Shown in pieces: positions 54,795-62,321 of a DNA stretch of 64,000 bases (position 1 is its first letter; each line of letters starts with the position of its first letter). Position numbers and translations under genes: made by a program. The stretch is from Streptomyces sp. 11x1 (GTDB lineage Bacteria > Actinomycetota > Actinomycetes > Streptomycetales > Streptomycetaceae), in the NCBI RefSeq assembly GCF_032598905.1, contig NZ_CP122458.1:9945001-10009000 (forward strand), given 5' to 3'. Below the pieces are notes generated by a model, which searched no databases, was not told the origin of the DNA, and was given only the letters and a program-made list of their open reading frames with translations.

Positions 54795-55778
54795 TCAGGG
54801 GGCCGAGCGGATGCGCCCGTGGTGGCGTGTCCTCGCCCCCGGGTCCTCCTCGGCCAGCCACTCGGCGACGCTGTGGGCGATCGGCTGGCCGGTGTCCATC
54901 TCCACGAACCCGAACTGGCCGGACTGATTGCACTCCAGGAACCACCAGATCCCGTCCGCGTCCTCAGCGAAGTCGAAGGCACCGTAGGCGAGTTCGGCGT
55001 CCCGCAGATAGGCGCGCGCGGCGGCGGCGGTGCGCGCCGGGACCTCCACCGGCCGCCAGGGCGCGGTGGAGGCCGCGAAGCGGACGTCGACTTCCTCGGG
55101 ATGCGCGTCCGGGGCGACCGCCTTGCGGGCCGCCAGCATGCGGTCGCCGACGACGGTGAGCCTGATGTCCGCCGCCTTGGCGATCCGGCGCTGCAGCAGC
55201 GTCGGTCCGAACGCCACGGCGGTGAAGTCGGTGCCGGGCGCGACCCGACTCGTGGGGACTGTGCGGGCCGGCTCCTGCGGGTGGGTGCCGGAGACCGGCT
55301 TGACCACCAGGTCCGGGAAGCGTTCGGCGAAGTCGCGGGCGGCCTGCGGGAACGTGGTGATGAGCGTGGCCGGGACGGGGAGGCCGCAGCGCTGGGCGTG
55401 CCGCAGCTGCCACGGCTTGTGGCGGGCCCGCCGGGCCGCGTCCGGGTCGTTCATCCAGCGGACCCCCGTGCCGCGCAGCATGCCGTACAGGGCCTGCGAG
55501 GACTCCTCGGTCAGCCAGGCGGACGGCTCGCCGACCCGGCTGGCCGGGACGCCCGGCCGGCGCAGCCAGATGGAGCGCAGCCCGCTCATGCTCACCAGGC
55601 GTCCGCCGGCGGACAGATGTCCGCGGAAGGCGCCGTGCACATACTCGCCGGAGAGGGCCACCCCGCCTGGGAGGTCGGCGGGGTCGAGCCGGACCACCGG
55701 GACGCCGGTCCTGTTCAGTTGTGCCACCACCAGGTCCGCCGTCACATCCTGTTCGCTGGTGAGGATCAGCACCGTCAT
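54795..55778 (-). CDS. tgmB: ATP-grasp ribosomal peptide maturase (TgmB/MvdD-like)
   Basis: 327 aa. ATP-grasp ligase: an N-terminal domain (VLILTSEQDVTADLVVAQLN), lysine in LVVKPVSGTHPQ, and the metal-binding ECNQSGQFGFVE near the end. It belongs to the family that makes omega-ester or omega-amide crosslinks in graspetide RiPPs. It starts 16 bp after the precursor gene, same strand. No methyltransferase (TgmC) or protease is adjacent. Confidence 0.93.
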   Translation of the reverse strand: MTVLILTSEQDVTADLVVAQLNRTGVPVVRLDPADLPGGVALSGEYVHGAFRGHLSAGGRLVSMSGLRSIWLRRPGVPASRVGEPSAWLTEESSQALYGMLRGTGVRWMNDPDAARRARHKPWQLRHAQRCGLPVPATLITTFPQAARDFAERFPDLVVKPVSGTHPQEPARTVPTSRVAPGTDFTAVAFGPTLLQRRIAKAADIRLTVVGDRMLAARKAVAPDAHPEEVDVRFAASTAPWRPVEVPARTAAAARAYLRDAELAYGAFDFAEDADGIWWFLECNQSGQFGFVEMDTGQPIAHSVAEWLAEEDPGARTRHHGRIRSAP

Positions 55779-55794
55779 CGTCGCTGGTCCGCGT

Positions 55795-55986
55795 TCAGTC
55801 GTCGAAATGGGTCTTCGAACCCGCGGTGGACGTCGTCGCCCCCAATTCCCGCATAAGACCCTGGTCGTGAGCGGCTATCCGCCCATCGGCGAGCACGTTC
55901 AACTGCAGCCCGGAGTCGTAGGTGTACGGAGCGCTGAACTCCAACTGCTCAGTGGAGCGAGCGTAGTTGAGCACGAACAGTCGCAT
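55795..55986 (-). CDS. tgmA: ATP-grasp-modified RiPP precursor (graspetide, TgmA-like)
   Basis: 63 aa. The N-terminal leader RLFVLNYARSTEQLEFSAPY holds the family F-x-LNYAR, E and PYxYD leader motifs; QLNVLADGR follows, and the C-terminal core is GATTSTAGSKTHFDD, rich in Thr/Ser/Lys acceptors and ending in the acidic FDD. This is the composition expected for side-chain ester or amide crosslinking by the TgmB ATP-grasp. ATG at 55986 with AAGGAG ahead. Confidence 0.92.
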   Translation of the reverse strand: MRLFVLNYARSTEQLEFSAPYTYDSGLQLNVLADGRIAAHDQGLMRELGATTSTAGSKTHFDD

Positions 55987-56164
55987 CGTTTCTCCTTGTT
56001 CGGGACCATCCGGAAAGCGGATGGTGACGCTCCGGCCTCCCTCTGTTCGGCCGGGTCGCAGTGTCTCCAGGGAGTTATACGAATCGAACGACTGAATGGT
56101 TGCCTCATCTTCTCGGAGGGCTGACTTCATGCACCGCGAGGGGTCAAGAGGCAACGGTGAGTGG

Positions 56165-57397
56165 TCAACTCGCGGCCGAGTGGCGCGTGGCGAAGGCGAT
56201 GACGGAGGCGAACGCGGCGAGTACGGCGACGCTGGTGAGTGCGGAGGGCAGCGAGAACCACTCGGCCATGAAACCGATCGCGGGCGGGCCGAGGAGCATG
56301 CCGAGGTAGCCGAGCGTGGAGGCGGTCGCGACACCGCCCGGACCGGCCATCGCGCCGGCCCGTTCGATGGCCACCGGGAAGATGTTGGCGAGGCCGAGAC
56401 CGGTGACCGCGAAGCCGAGGAGGGTCGCCCAGACCGAGGGGGCGAGGGAGCCGAGCAGCATGCCGGCCGTCGCGGTGGCCCCGCCGGCCACGAGCACGGT
56501 GGACCTGCCCAGACGTTCGAGCAGGGTGGTTCCGGTGAGTCGGCCGACGGTCATGGCGAGCGCGAAACACGAGTAACCGATCGCCGCGACACCGGGTGAG
56601 GCGTCCAGGTCCGCCTCCAGGTGCAGGGCGCCCCAGTCGGCCAGCGCCCCCTCGCCGTAGGCCGTGCAGCCGGCGATCAGGCCGAGGACGACCACCAGCG
56701 CGCGCGTACGGCCGTCCAGGCGGCCGGGGACCCGCGGGCCGGTCTCCCGGGCGGGCAGGCCAGGAGCGCGGTCGAGGGGTGCGGGGGGTTCGTGGCGCAG
56801 CAGGGCGGGCGCGGCGACGGCGGTCACCAGGAGGCCGATCACGGTGATGCCGAGCAGATGGCGGGTGGGGGAGAGTGAGCCCGCGACGAGGCTGCCGAGC
56901 CCGGCCCCGACCATGCCGCCGAGGCTGAACGCGGCGTGGAAACCGGGCATGACGGGCCGCCCCAGCGCGGCCACCAGGTCGACGGCGGCGCTGTTGAAGG
57001 CGACGTTGATCCCGCCGAAGGCCGCGCCGAACACCAGGAGCACCGCGCCCAGGGCGAGCGCCGAGTGGGTGAGCGGGGGCAGGGCCACGCTGAGGGACAG
57101 CAGCACGGCGCAGGCGACCGTCACCGGGTGGCTGCCGAAGCGGCGGCAGAGGCGGCCGGTGAGCATCATCGTGATCACCGCTCCGGCGGACACGCCCAGC
57201 AGGGCGAGCCCCAGGGCGCCGGGCGAGGCGCCGGTCTGCTCCTTGATCGCGGGGATTCTGACCACCCAGCCGGCGAAGACGAAGCCGTCGAGGGCGAAGA
57301 AGGCGGTGATGGCGATACGGAGGGTTCGCAGGTGTGAGGGTCCGGCGGGGTGGCCCGGCACGGCGTTGTGCGATCGGGTTTTGTTTATTCGCGGCAC
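56165..57397 (-). CDS. MFS transporter
   Basis: 410 aa with twelve predicted membrane segments and the MFS signature GRLCRRFGSHPV in the loop after helix 2. Family close to sugar/fucose or drug MFS (FHAAFSLGGMVGAGLGSL). ATG at 57397. It may export the graspetide, being immediately upstream in the same direction (179 bp), but this is conjecture. Confidence 0.92.
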   Translation of the reverse strand: MPRINKTRSHNAVPGHPAGPSHLRTLRIAITAFFALDGFVFAGWVVRIPAIKEQTGASPGALGLALLGVSAGAVITMMLTGRLCRRFGSHPVTVACAVLLSLSVALPPLTHSALALGAVLLVFGAAFGGINVAFNSAAVDLVAALGRPVMPGFHAAFSLGGMVGAGLGSLVAGSLSPTRHLLGITVIGLLVTAVAAPALLRHEPPAPLDRAPGLPARETGPRVPGRLDGRTRALVVVLGLIAGCTAYGEGALADWGALHLEADLDASPGVAAIGYSCFALAMTVGRLTGTTLLERLGRSTVLVAGGATATAGMLLGSLAPSVWATLLGFAVTGLGLANIFPVAIERAGAMAGPGGVATASTLGYLGMLLGPPAIGFMAEWFSLPSALTSVAVLAAFASVIAFATRHSAAS

Positions 57398-57672
57398 AAA
57401 ACGAGGCTAAGTGGGGGCCGAGGCTGGGACAAGGTGGTCCGCGGGGCGGGGCGGCGCCCTGAGCCGGTGGGGCGGGGGAGGGGGGCGGCGCCCGGAAGCG
57501 GTGCCCGTGGGCAAGGTGGCGGCGCCCTGAACTGCGACTCGCGTACGAAAGCAGGGCGCCGCTCCCGCTCGTGCTCGATGATTTCATATGCGTGTACAAC
57601 TAATGTGCTTGCCGTCTTCCCGTGCGGACGACGTAGGTTGAAGCGGCCGGTACTGAACGGGTGGAGGCCCTG
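57398..57672. promoter_or_regulatory. Control region of MFS gene and leader-peptide transcript
   Basis: 275 bp. Three copies of the GGCGGCGCCC element occur at about 57449, 57484 and 57522, and a related AGGGCGCCGCTCC near 57553. An AT-rich stretch (CATATGCGTGTACAACTAATG, 57586-57606) may hold the plus-strand promoter. No gene otherwise. Confidence 0.4.
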
Positions 57673-57789
57673 ATGCGCGTACGTGACGCGGCACCACACG
57701 GTGCCGGCGCCGGTGCGCGGCTGATCACCCGACGGCACGTGGACTACTGCCGTACCGCCTCCGCCGTCTGTCCTTCCGCACGCCTCTGA
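57673..57789 (+). CDS. Leader peptide with RRHVDYCRTASAVC motif
   Basis: 38 codons ending RRHVDYCRTASAVCPSARL. The HVDYCRTAS-x-x-C pattern matches the cysteine-type actinobacterial leader peptides (compare the peptide at 37169). It precedes the flavin monooxygenase by 70 bp. The true start may be shorter, since only the C-terminal part is conserved. It fits cysteine-responsive control of a sulfur-scavenging monooxygenase. Confidence 0.72.
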   Translation: MRVRDAAPHGAGAGARLITRRHVDYCRTASAVCPSARL

Positions 57790-57859
57790 CCCCCGGCCGG
57801 CACCCAGTGGCTACATCACTAGGGCCGGACCTCTCGTCGTGTCCTCGGAAGGAACCCCC

Positions 57860-59052
57860 ATGTCCGGCTCCGCCCTGCGCCTCGCCGTCGAACTCGACGG
57901 CGAGGCGCCCCCCGGCGGCCTGGCGCCGCGCCGCCCACGCTCCCGACCAAGTGCTCACCCCGCGAGGCGTGGCCCGGGTGGCCGTCGCCGCGGAGAGCGC
58001 CGGGTTCACCCCGCTCACCCGGGACGACGGCCTGCTCCCACCCGCCGCCGCGCCCGACACGGTCGGCCGGATCGGCGCGGTGGAACGGGCCGCGTTCGTC
58101 GCCGCGTCGACCGCCGTCGTCGTCGGCGTCGCTCCCGTTGTTCCGCTGACCGTCGCCCGGGCCCTCTGGGACGGCTGGATGGACGGCGCCGCCTCCGGCT
58201 CGCCCGGTGCCTTTCCACCTGCGGCGCCCGGTGCCGTACGCCGACTGAGCCACCGGGGACGGCAGTTCGACGTCGACCTGGTGCCCACCCTGCCGCGCAG
58301 CGCCCAGGGGCATCCGGTGATCTTCCAGGCCGGAGACTCGGCCGAGAGGCGGGACTTCGCCGCCCGCGACGCCGATGTCATCTTCTCCGCGCACGGCGAG
58401 GACTCCGACGACGCGCTCGCCTTCGCCGAGGACGTCCGGGCCCGCCTGGCGGCCGCCGGACGGCCCGAGGGCGATCTGCGCATCCTCCCCGGCACCGAGA
58501 TCATCATCGGGGCCACCGAGGAGGAGGCACAGGAGAAGAAGCGCTGGATCCGCCGCCAACAGGTCACCCCCGCCTCGGCGTTGGGTATCGCCGGGCTTCT
58601 GTGGAACCGGGACCTCTCCGACCGGGACGTGGACGGGCCGCTGCCGAAGGAGGACCCGGTCGTGGTCGAGAACGACGGTTCCTTCGGCGCCCGGCCGCGT
58701 CGCCGATCCGCACAAGGTGGTCGCCGGCTGGCGGGAGAAGGCCGAGGCGGACGGCTGGTCGCTGCGCGAGACCGTCATCGCGCTCGGCCCGCAGTGCGGC
58801 CGTGCCGGCACCCCCCGCCGGCCTCGCCGACCGGTTCGCCCCCTGGGTGCGGCACGGTGCCGTCGACGGGTTCAACGTCACGCCGTACCTGATCCCCGAC
58901 GGGCTGGACGACATCGTCGATCTGCTCATCCCGGAACTGCAGGAACGCGGCGTCTACCGCACCGCGTACACGGGGACGAGGCTCCGCGAACACTCGGCCT
59001 GCGTGAACCCCTCACTCACCGAGCCATGCTCGACGGTCCGCGGGCGGGCTGA
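57860..59052 (+). pseudogene. LLM-class flavin-dependent monooxygenase, four frameshifts
   Basis: Fragments of one ~396-residue SsuD/NtaA-like protein occur in successive frames. ATG 57860 opens SGSALRLAVELDGEAPP; after a run of C at 57908-57913 it continues AAWRRAAHAPD...; after 58695-58696 RVADPHKVVAGWREKAEADGW; after 58811-58816 GLADRFAPWVRHGAVDGFNVTPYL; and, after a missing base near 58993, LGLREPLTHRAMLDGPRAG to the stop at 59052. Removing one C at each of three C-runs and adding one near 58993 restores the whole frame. Either a decayed gene or sequencing indels. Confidence 0.85.
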
Positions 59053-59512
59053 CCCGGGGCGGTCGTCCCGCGACTCCGAAGGCGGGGGCCCGCCCGATCA
59101 GGGTGGGCACCCGCCGCATGCCGCATGGCATGCGCCCTCCGGGAGAACACCCCGGCCGTGACGCCACCCTCGCCTGGCTTGGCGCCCGTCACCCTCAGTG
59201 ATCGCTCGCGTCGAATTCGATCAGCGGTCCTGACGGCTTTCCGTGGCCCCGGCGGGGAATTCGGCAAGGGCGTGGTATTCGAGCGTGATCTCCCGGCCCT
59301 AACCGCTGTGATTCACGGCACAGTTCCGCGATTTGCCGCCCGGTTGAACCGGAGCCGGTAATTCGGCGGCGATTTCGTCGAAGGGGCGCGGGCGTCGCCT
59401 TGAATCGCTCGGCGACCCCGTCCGGGCGTGACCTCGGTGAATTGGCGAAGGTCGCGAATTCGGCGAGGTCACGCCCGGCGGGGGAACGGCCCCACGGCCC
59501 GGGCCGGTCGAT
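59053..59512. other. Non-coding region with a 14-bp inverted repeat
   Basis: 460 bp with lower GC and repeated AATTCG words. A perfect 14-bp inverted repeat, CGGGCGTGACCTCG (59423-59436) and CGAGGTCACGCCCG (59464-59477), encloses a 27-base loop. No convincing reading frame; it looks like debris around the copA deletion or an RNA structure. Confidence 0.5.
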
Positions 59513-59730
59513 TCAGTCGGCCGCCGCGAGCGGCACGGCGGCCACGTTGTAGGCGAACGCCCAGAACAGGTTGGACCGGATCGTGCCGAGGGTCCGGCGG
59601 GCGGGGCGGATGGCGTCGGCCGCCGCGCGCAGGTCGCCCCGTACGAGGGTCACGGGGAGGCGCAGGTCATGCCGCCGATGGTGAGCTCCACCTCCGCGGC
59701 GGTCCCGGTACCGGTGGTGGTGACGGTCAT
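59513..59730 (-). pseudogene. Deletion scar of a copper-transporting P1B-ATPase (copA remnant)
   Basis: The N-terminus MTVTTTGTGTAAEVELTIGGMTCAS is the start of a heavy-metal-associated domain with the CxxC cut after its first Cys, stopping at 59650. Out of frame it passes straight into VTLVRGDLRAAADAIRP, RRTLGTIRSNLFWAFAYNVAAVPLAAAD, the end of a CopA-type ATPase (normally hundreds of residues further on). So about 600 residues of the middle, with DKTG, are missing and the last helix is also cut. Not functional. Confidence 0.82.
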
Positions 59731-59768
59731 GGCTGCTCCCTCGTACGTGATGGGTAGCGATCTTCTCG

Positions 59769-59823
59769 GATACAGGGCGGGGGTATCCTTGCCCACTGCT
59801 GCCTACATACCCCCTAGGGGTAT
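59769..59823. promoter_or_regulatory. Two CsoR-like copper operators
   Basis: ATACCCCCTAGGGGTAT (59807-59823) is a near-perfect palindrome of the CsoR type (ATACCC...GGGTAT), one base longer in the centre. GGATAC (59769-59774) with GTATCC (59783-59788) is a second palindrome around a G-rich centre. They lie in the divergent spacer of the copA remnant and the secreted protein gene. Confidence 0.65.
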
Positions 59824-59857
59824 CTGTGTGAAGACCTGAACCTCGAAGGAGACGGCC

Positions 59858-60805
59858 ATGAACACCGGACTGAGGATCACCGCGTTCGCCGCCGCGCTGG
59901 CCGCGACGTTCGGCGCCGCCTACGGCGTGGGCAAGGGCGTCGAACCCGTCGTCTCGGACACGGCGAAGAAAGAGCCCGCGCGCCGCGACGGCCACACCGG
60001 GAAGTCACCGGAGCCCGGAGAGGGCGCCGGTGCGCACGCGGCCGCCCCGGCCGGCGGACTGCAGATCTCCGAGGGCGGCTACAGCCTCGACCTGCGCACC
60101 CCGAGCGTCACCGCCCAAGACCGCTCCGACCTGCGCTTCGTGATCAGGGACGCGAAGGGCCGCGCCGTCACCGCGTACCAGCGCGAGCACGACAAGGAAC
60201 TCCACCTGATCCTCGCCTCGCGCGACCTGGTCACCTATCGCGATCTGCACCCCACCCGTGCCGCCGACGGAACCTGGAGCACCCCCGTGGACCTGCCCGA
60301 GGCCGGTGACTACCGCGCCTTCGCCGACTTCACCCCGGCCGGCGCGGACGCCGAGAACCTCACCCTCGGCGCCGACCTCGCCGTCTCGGGGACGTACAAG
60401 CCGCGCGAGCTCCCGGCACCGGCCGACACCGCCGAGGTCAACGGCTACGAGGTCGAACTGGAGGGCGGCCTGCGCCCGGGCGCCGCGAGCGAGCTGGAAC
60501 TGAAGGTCTCCCGGGACGGCAGGCCCGTCACCGATCTGCAGCCCTACCTCGGCGCGTACGGCCACCTGGTGGCCCTGCGCTCCGGTGACCTCGCCTACCT
60601 GCACGTCCACCCGAACGGCGAGCCCGGCGACGGCACGACCGCTCCCGGCCCGGACATCTCCTTCACGGCCACCGCCCCCAGCTACCGGCTCTTCCTGGAC
60701 TTCAAGCACGACGGCAGGGTCCACACGGCGGCGTTCACGGTCGAGGCCGGGGGAGCGGCCGCACCGAGCCCGGCGGAGGAACCGCCGGCCGAACACACGC
60801 ACTGA
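59858..60805 (+). CDS. Membrane-anchored or secreted copper-locus protein
   Basis: 315 aa. N-terminal anchor TAFAAALAATFGAAYGVG, then a His/Glu-rich linker and two beta-rich domains (LDLRTPSVTAQDRSDLRFVIRDAKG, ELELKVSRDGRPVTDLQPYLGAYGHLVAL...LHVHPNGE), ending in a His-rich tail. Met/His residues such as AYGHLVALRSGDLAYLHVHP may bind copper. It follows CsoR-like boxes and is divergent from the copA remnant, a usual gene partner. RBS GAAGGAG before ATG 59858. Confidence 0.88.
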   Translation: MNTGLRITAFAAALAATFGAAYGVGKGVEPVVSDTAKKEPARRDGHTGKSPEPGEGAGAHAAAPAGGLQISEGGYSLDLRTPSVTAQDRSDLRFVIRDAKGRAVTAYQREHDKELHLILASRDLVTYRDLHPTRAADGTWSTPVDLPEAGDYRAFADFTPAGADAENLTLGADLAVSGTYKPRELPAPADTAEVNGYEVELEGGLRPGAASELELKVSRDGRPVTDLQPYLGAYGHLVALRSGDLAYLHVHPNGEPGDGTTAPGPDISFTATAPSYRLFLDFKHDGRVHTAAFTVEAGGAAAPSPAEEPPAEHTH

Positions 60806-60821
60806 CGCCGCGGCCCGGCTC

Positions 60822-62321
60822 TCAGCCGGCGGCCGTCACCACCGGAGGCCGCCGCTCCCCGACCCGCGTCGCCCGCTCGAAGGCGTACCCGGCCTTCAGG
60901 ACCGACCAGTCCCGCCGGTGCGGGCCCACGATCTGCAGCCCGACCGGCAGCCCTCCCGGAGTGAACCCGGCCGGGACGGACAGGGCCGGACAGCCCGTCA
61001 CGGAGATCAGGTACGCCGAGCGCATCCAGTCGAGATAGGTCTCCATCGGGGTGCCGTCCACGACCGTCGGGTGCGCCAGCCCGATGTCGAAGGGCGCGAC
61101 CTGGCTGACCGGCAGCAACAGCAGGTCGTACCGCTCGAAGAACTCGCGGACCCGGTGGAAGAGCGCGCCGTGCAGTGTCTGGGCCCGTCCGAGGTCGGGG
61201 CCGCCGAGCCTGCGGCCCTCCTCGATGTTCCAGACGACGTCCGGGGCCAGCAGGTCGCGGTGCTCGTCGAGCAGCTTCCCGTAGGAGAGCTCCATCTGCC
61301 AGGCGCGCTGGGTGAGGAACACCTCGTCCGCGCCGCGCAGATCCGGGCAGGCCTCCTCCACTTCGCAGCCCAGCGCGGCGAACACCTCGGGCGCCGGCCG
61401 CAGCGCCTCCCGTACCTCCGGATCGACGGGCACGGCCCCACCGAGATCGGGCGAGAAGGCGACCCGCAACCCCCGCAGATTCCCGTCGAGTTGCCAGGCG
61501 AAGGTGGAGCCCGGCGTCTGCAGGGAGCGCGGATCGCGGGGATCCGGGCCCGCCAGCACGGACAGGGTCAGCGCGACGTCCGCCACGGTCCGGGCCATCG
61601 GCCCCTTCACCGACAGCTGTCCCCAGGGCGCCTTGTCGGGCCAGGACGGCACCCGGCCCGGCGACGGGCGCAGTCCGACGACGTTGTTGAAGGAGGCGGG
61701 ATTGCGCAGCGAGCCGCCGGTGTCGCTGCCGTCGGCGATGGGCTGCATCCCGCACGCCAGGGCCGCGCCCGCCCCACCACTGCTGCCGCCCGCGCTGCGG
61801 GAGAGGTCGTAGGGGTTGCGGGTGGCCCCGAAGACGGGATTGACGGTGTGCGAACCCAGGCCCAGTTCGGGGACGTTGGTCTTGCCGAGCGTGATCGCGC
61901 CCGCCTTCCGCAGCCGCTCGACGACCAAGTGGTCACGGTCGGGCACCCGCTCGGCGAAGACCGGCGAACCGGAGGTCGTGCGGATGCCCGCTGTGTCGTG
62001 CAGGTCCTTGTGCGCGACGGGCAGCCCGTGCAGCGGGCCGACCGGCTCCCCGGCCGCCATCCGGTCGTCCGCCCGGGTGGCCTGCTCCAGCGCCCGGTCG
62101 GCCACGAGCGTCACGATCGCGTTCACCGCCGGATCGACCCGCTCGACGCGTTCCAGATGCGCGGTCACCACCTCCCGCGCCGAGATCTCCCGGCGCGCCA
62201 GCGCGACGGCGAGTTCGTACGCGGTCCGGAAGCACAGGTCGTCCGACGGGTCCGTGTCGCCCGTCGGGTTCACGGGGTACTTGGCGGGGTGGTCGACGAG
62301 TTGACGCACGAGGTGGTTCAC
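60822..62321 (-). CDS. Amidase signature family enzyme
   Basis: 499 aa. The Ser-Ser-Lys triad is visible: AHKDLHD lysine, the GGSSGGAGAALACGMQPIADGSDTGGSLRNPA signature with both serines. It probably hydrolyses a small amide in the cytoplasm. GTG start at 62319-62321 overlaps the TGA of the NRAMP gene (GTGA), so the two are translated together: perhaps nitrogen or metal uptake with amide hydrolysis. Confidence 0.95.
   Translation of the reverse strand: MNHLVRQLVDHPAKYPVNPTGDTDPSDDLCFRTAYELAVALARREISAREVVTAHLERVERVDPAVNAIVTLVADRALEQATRADDRMAAGEPVGPLHGLPVAHKDLHDTAGIRTTSGSPVFAERVPDRDHLVVERLRKAGAITLGKTNVPELGLGSHTVNPVFGATRNPYDLSRSAGGSSGGAGAALACGMQPIADGSDTGGSLRNPASFNNVVGLRPSPGRVPSWPDKAPWGQLSVKGPMARTVADVALTLSVLAGPDPRDPRSLQTPGSTFAWQLDGNLRGLRVAFSPDLGGAVPVDPEVREALRPAPEVFAALGCEVEEACPDLRGADEVFLTQRAWQMELSYGKLLDEHRDLLAPDVVWNIEEGRRLGGPDLGRAQTLHGALFHRVREFFERYDLLLLPVSQVAPFDIGLAHPTVVDGTPMETYLDWMRSAYLISVTGCPALSVPAGFTPGGLPVGLQIVGPHRRDWSVLKAGYAFERATRVGERRPPVVTAAG

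Noticed and set aside
55987..56334. N-terminal extension of the graspetide precursor
   Set aside because: AAGGAG before the ATG at 55986 and the family leader motif directly after it; the extension overlaps the MFS gene.
57860..59052. Programmed frameshifting in the flavin monooxygenase
   Set aside because: Four shifts, both insertions and a deletion, are not a programmed pattern.
59125..59361. A 78-codon plus-strand frame after the LLM pseudogene
   Set aside because: No ribosome site, atypical codon use and no recognisable family.
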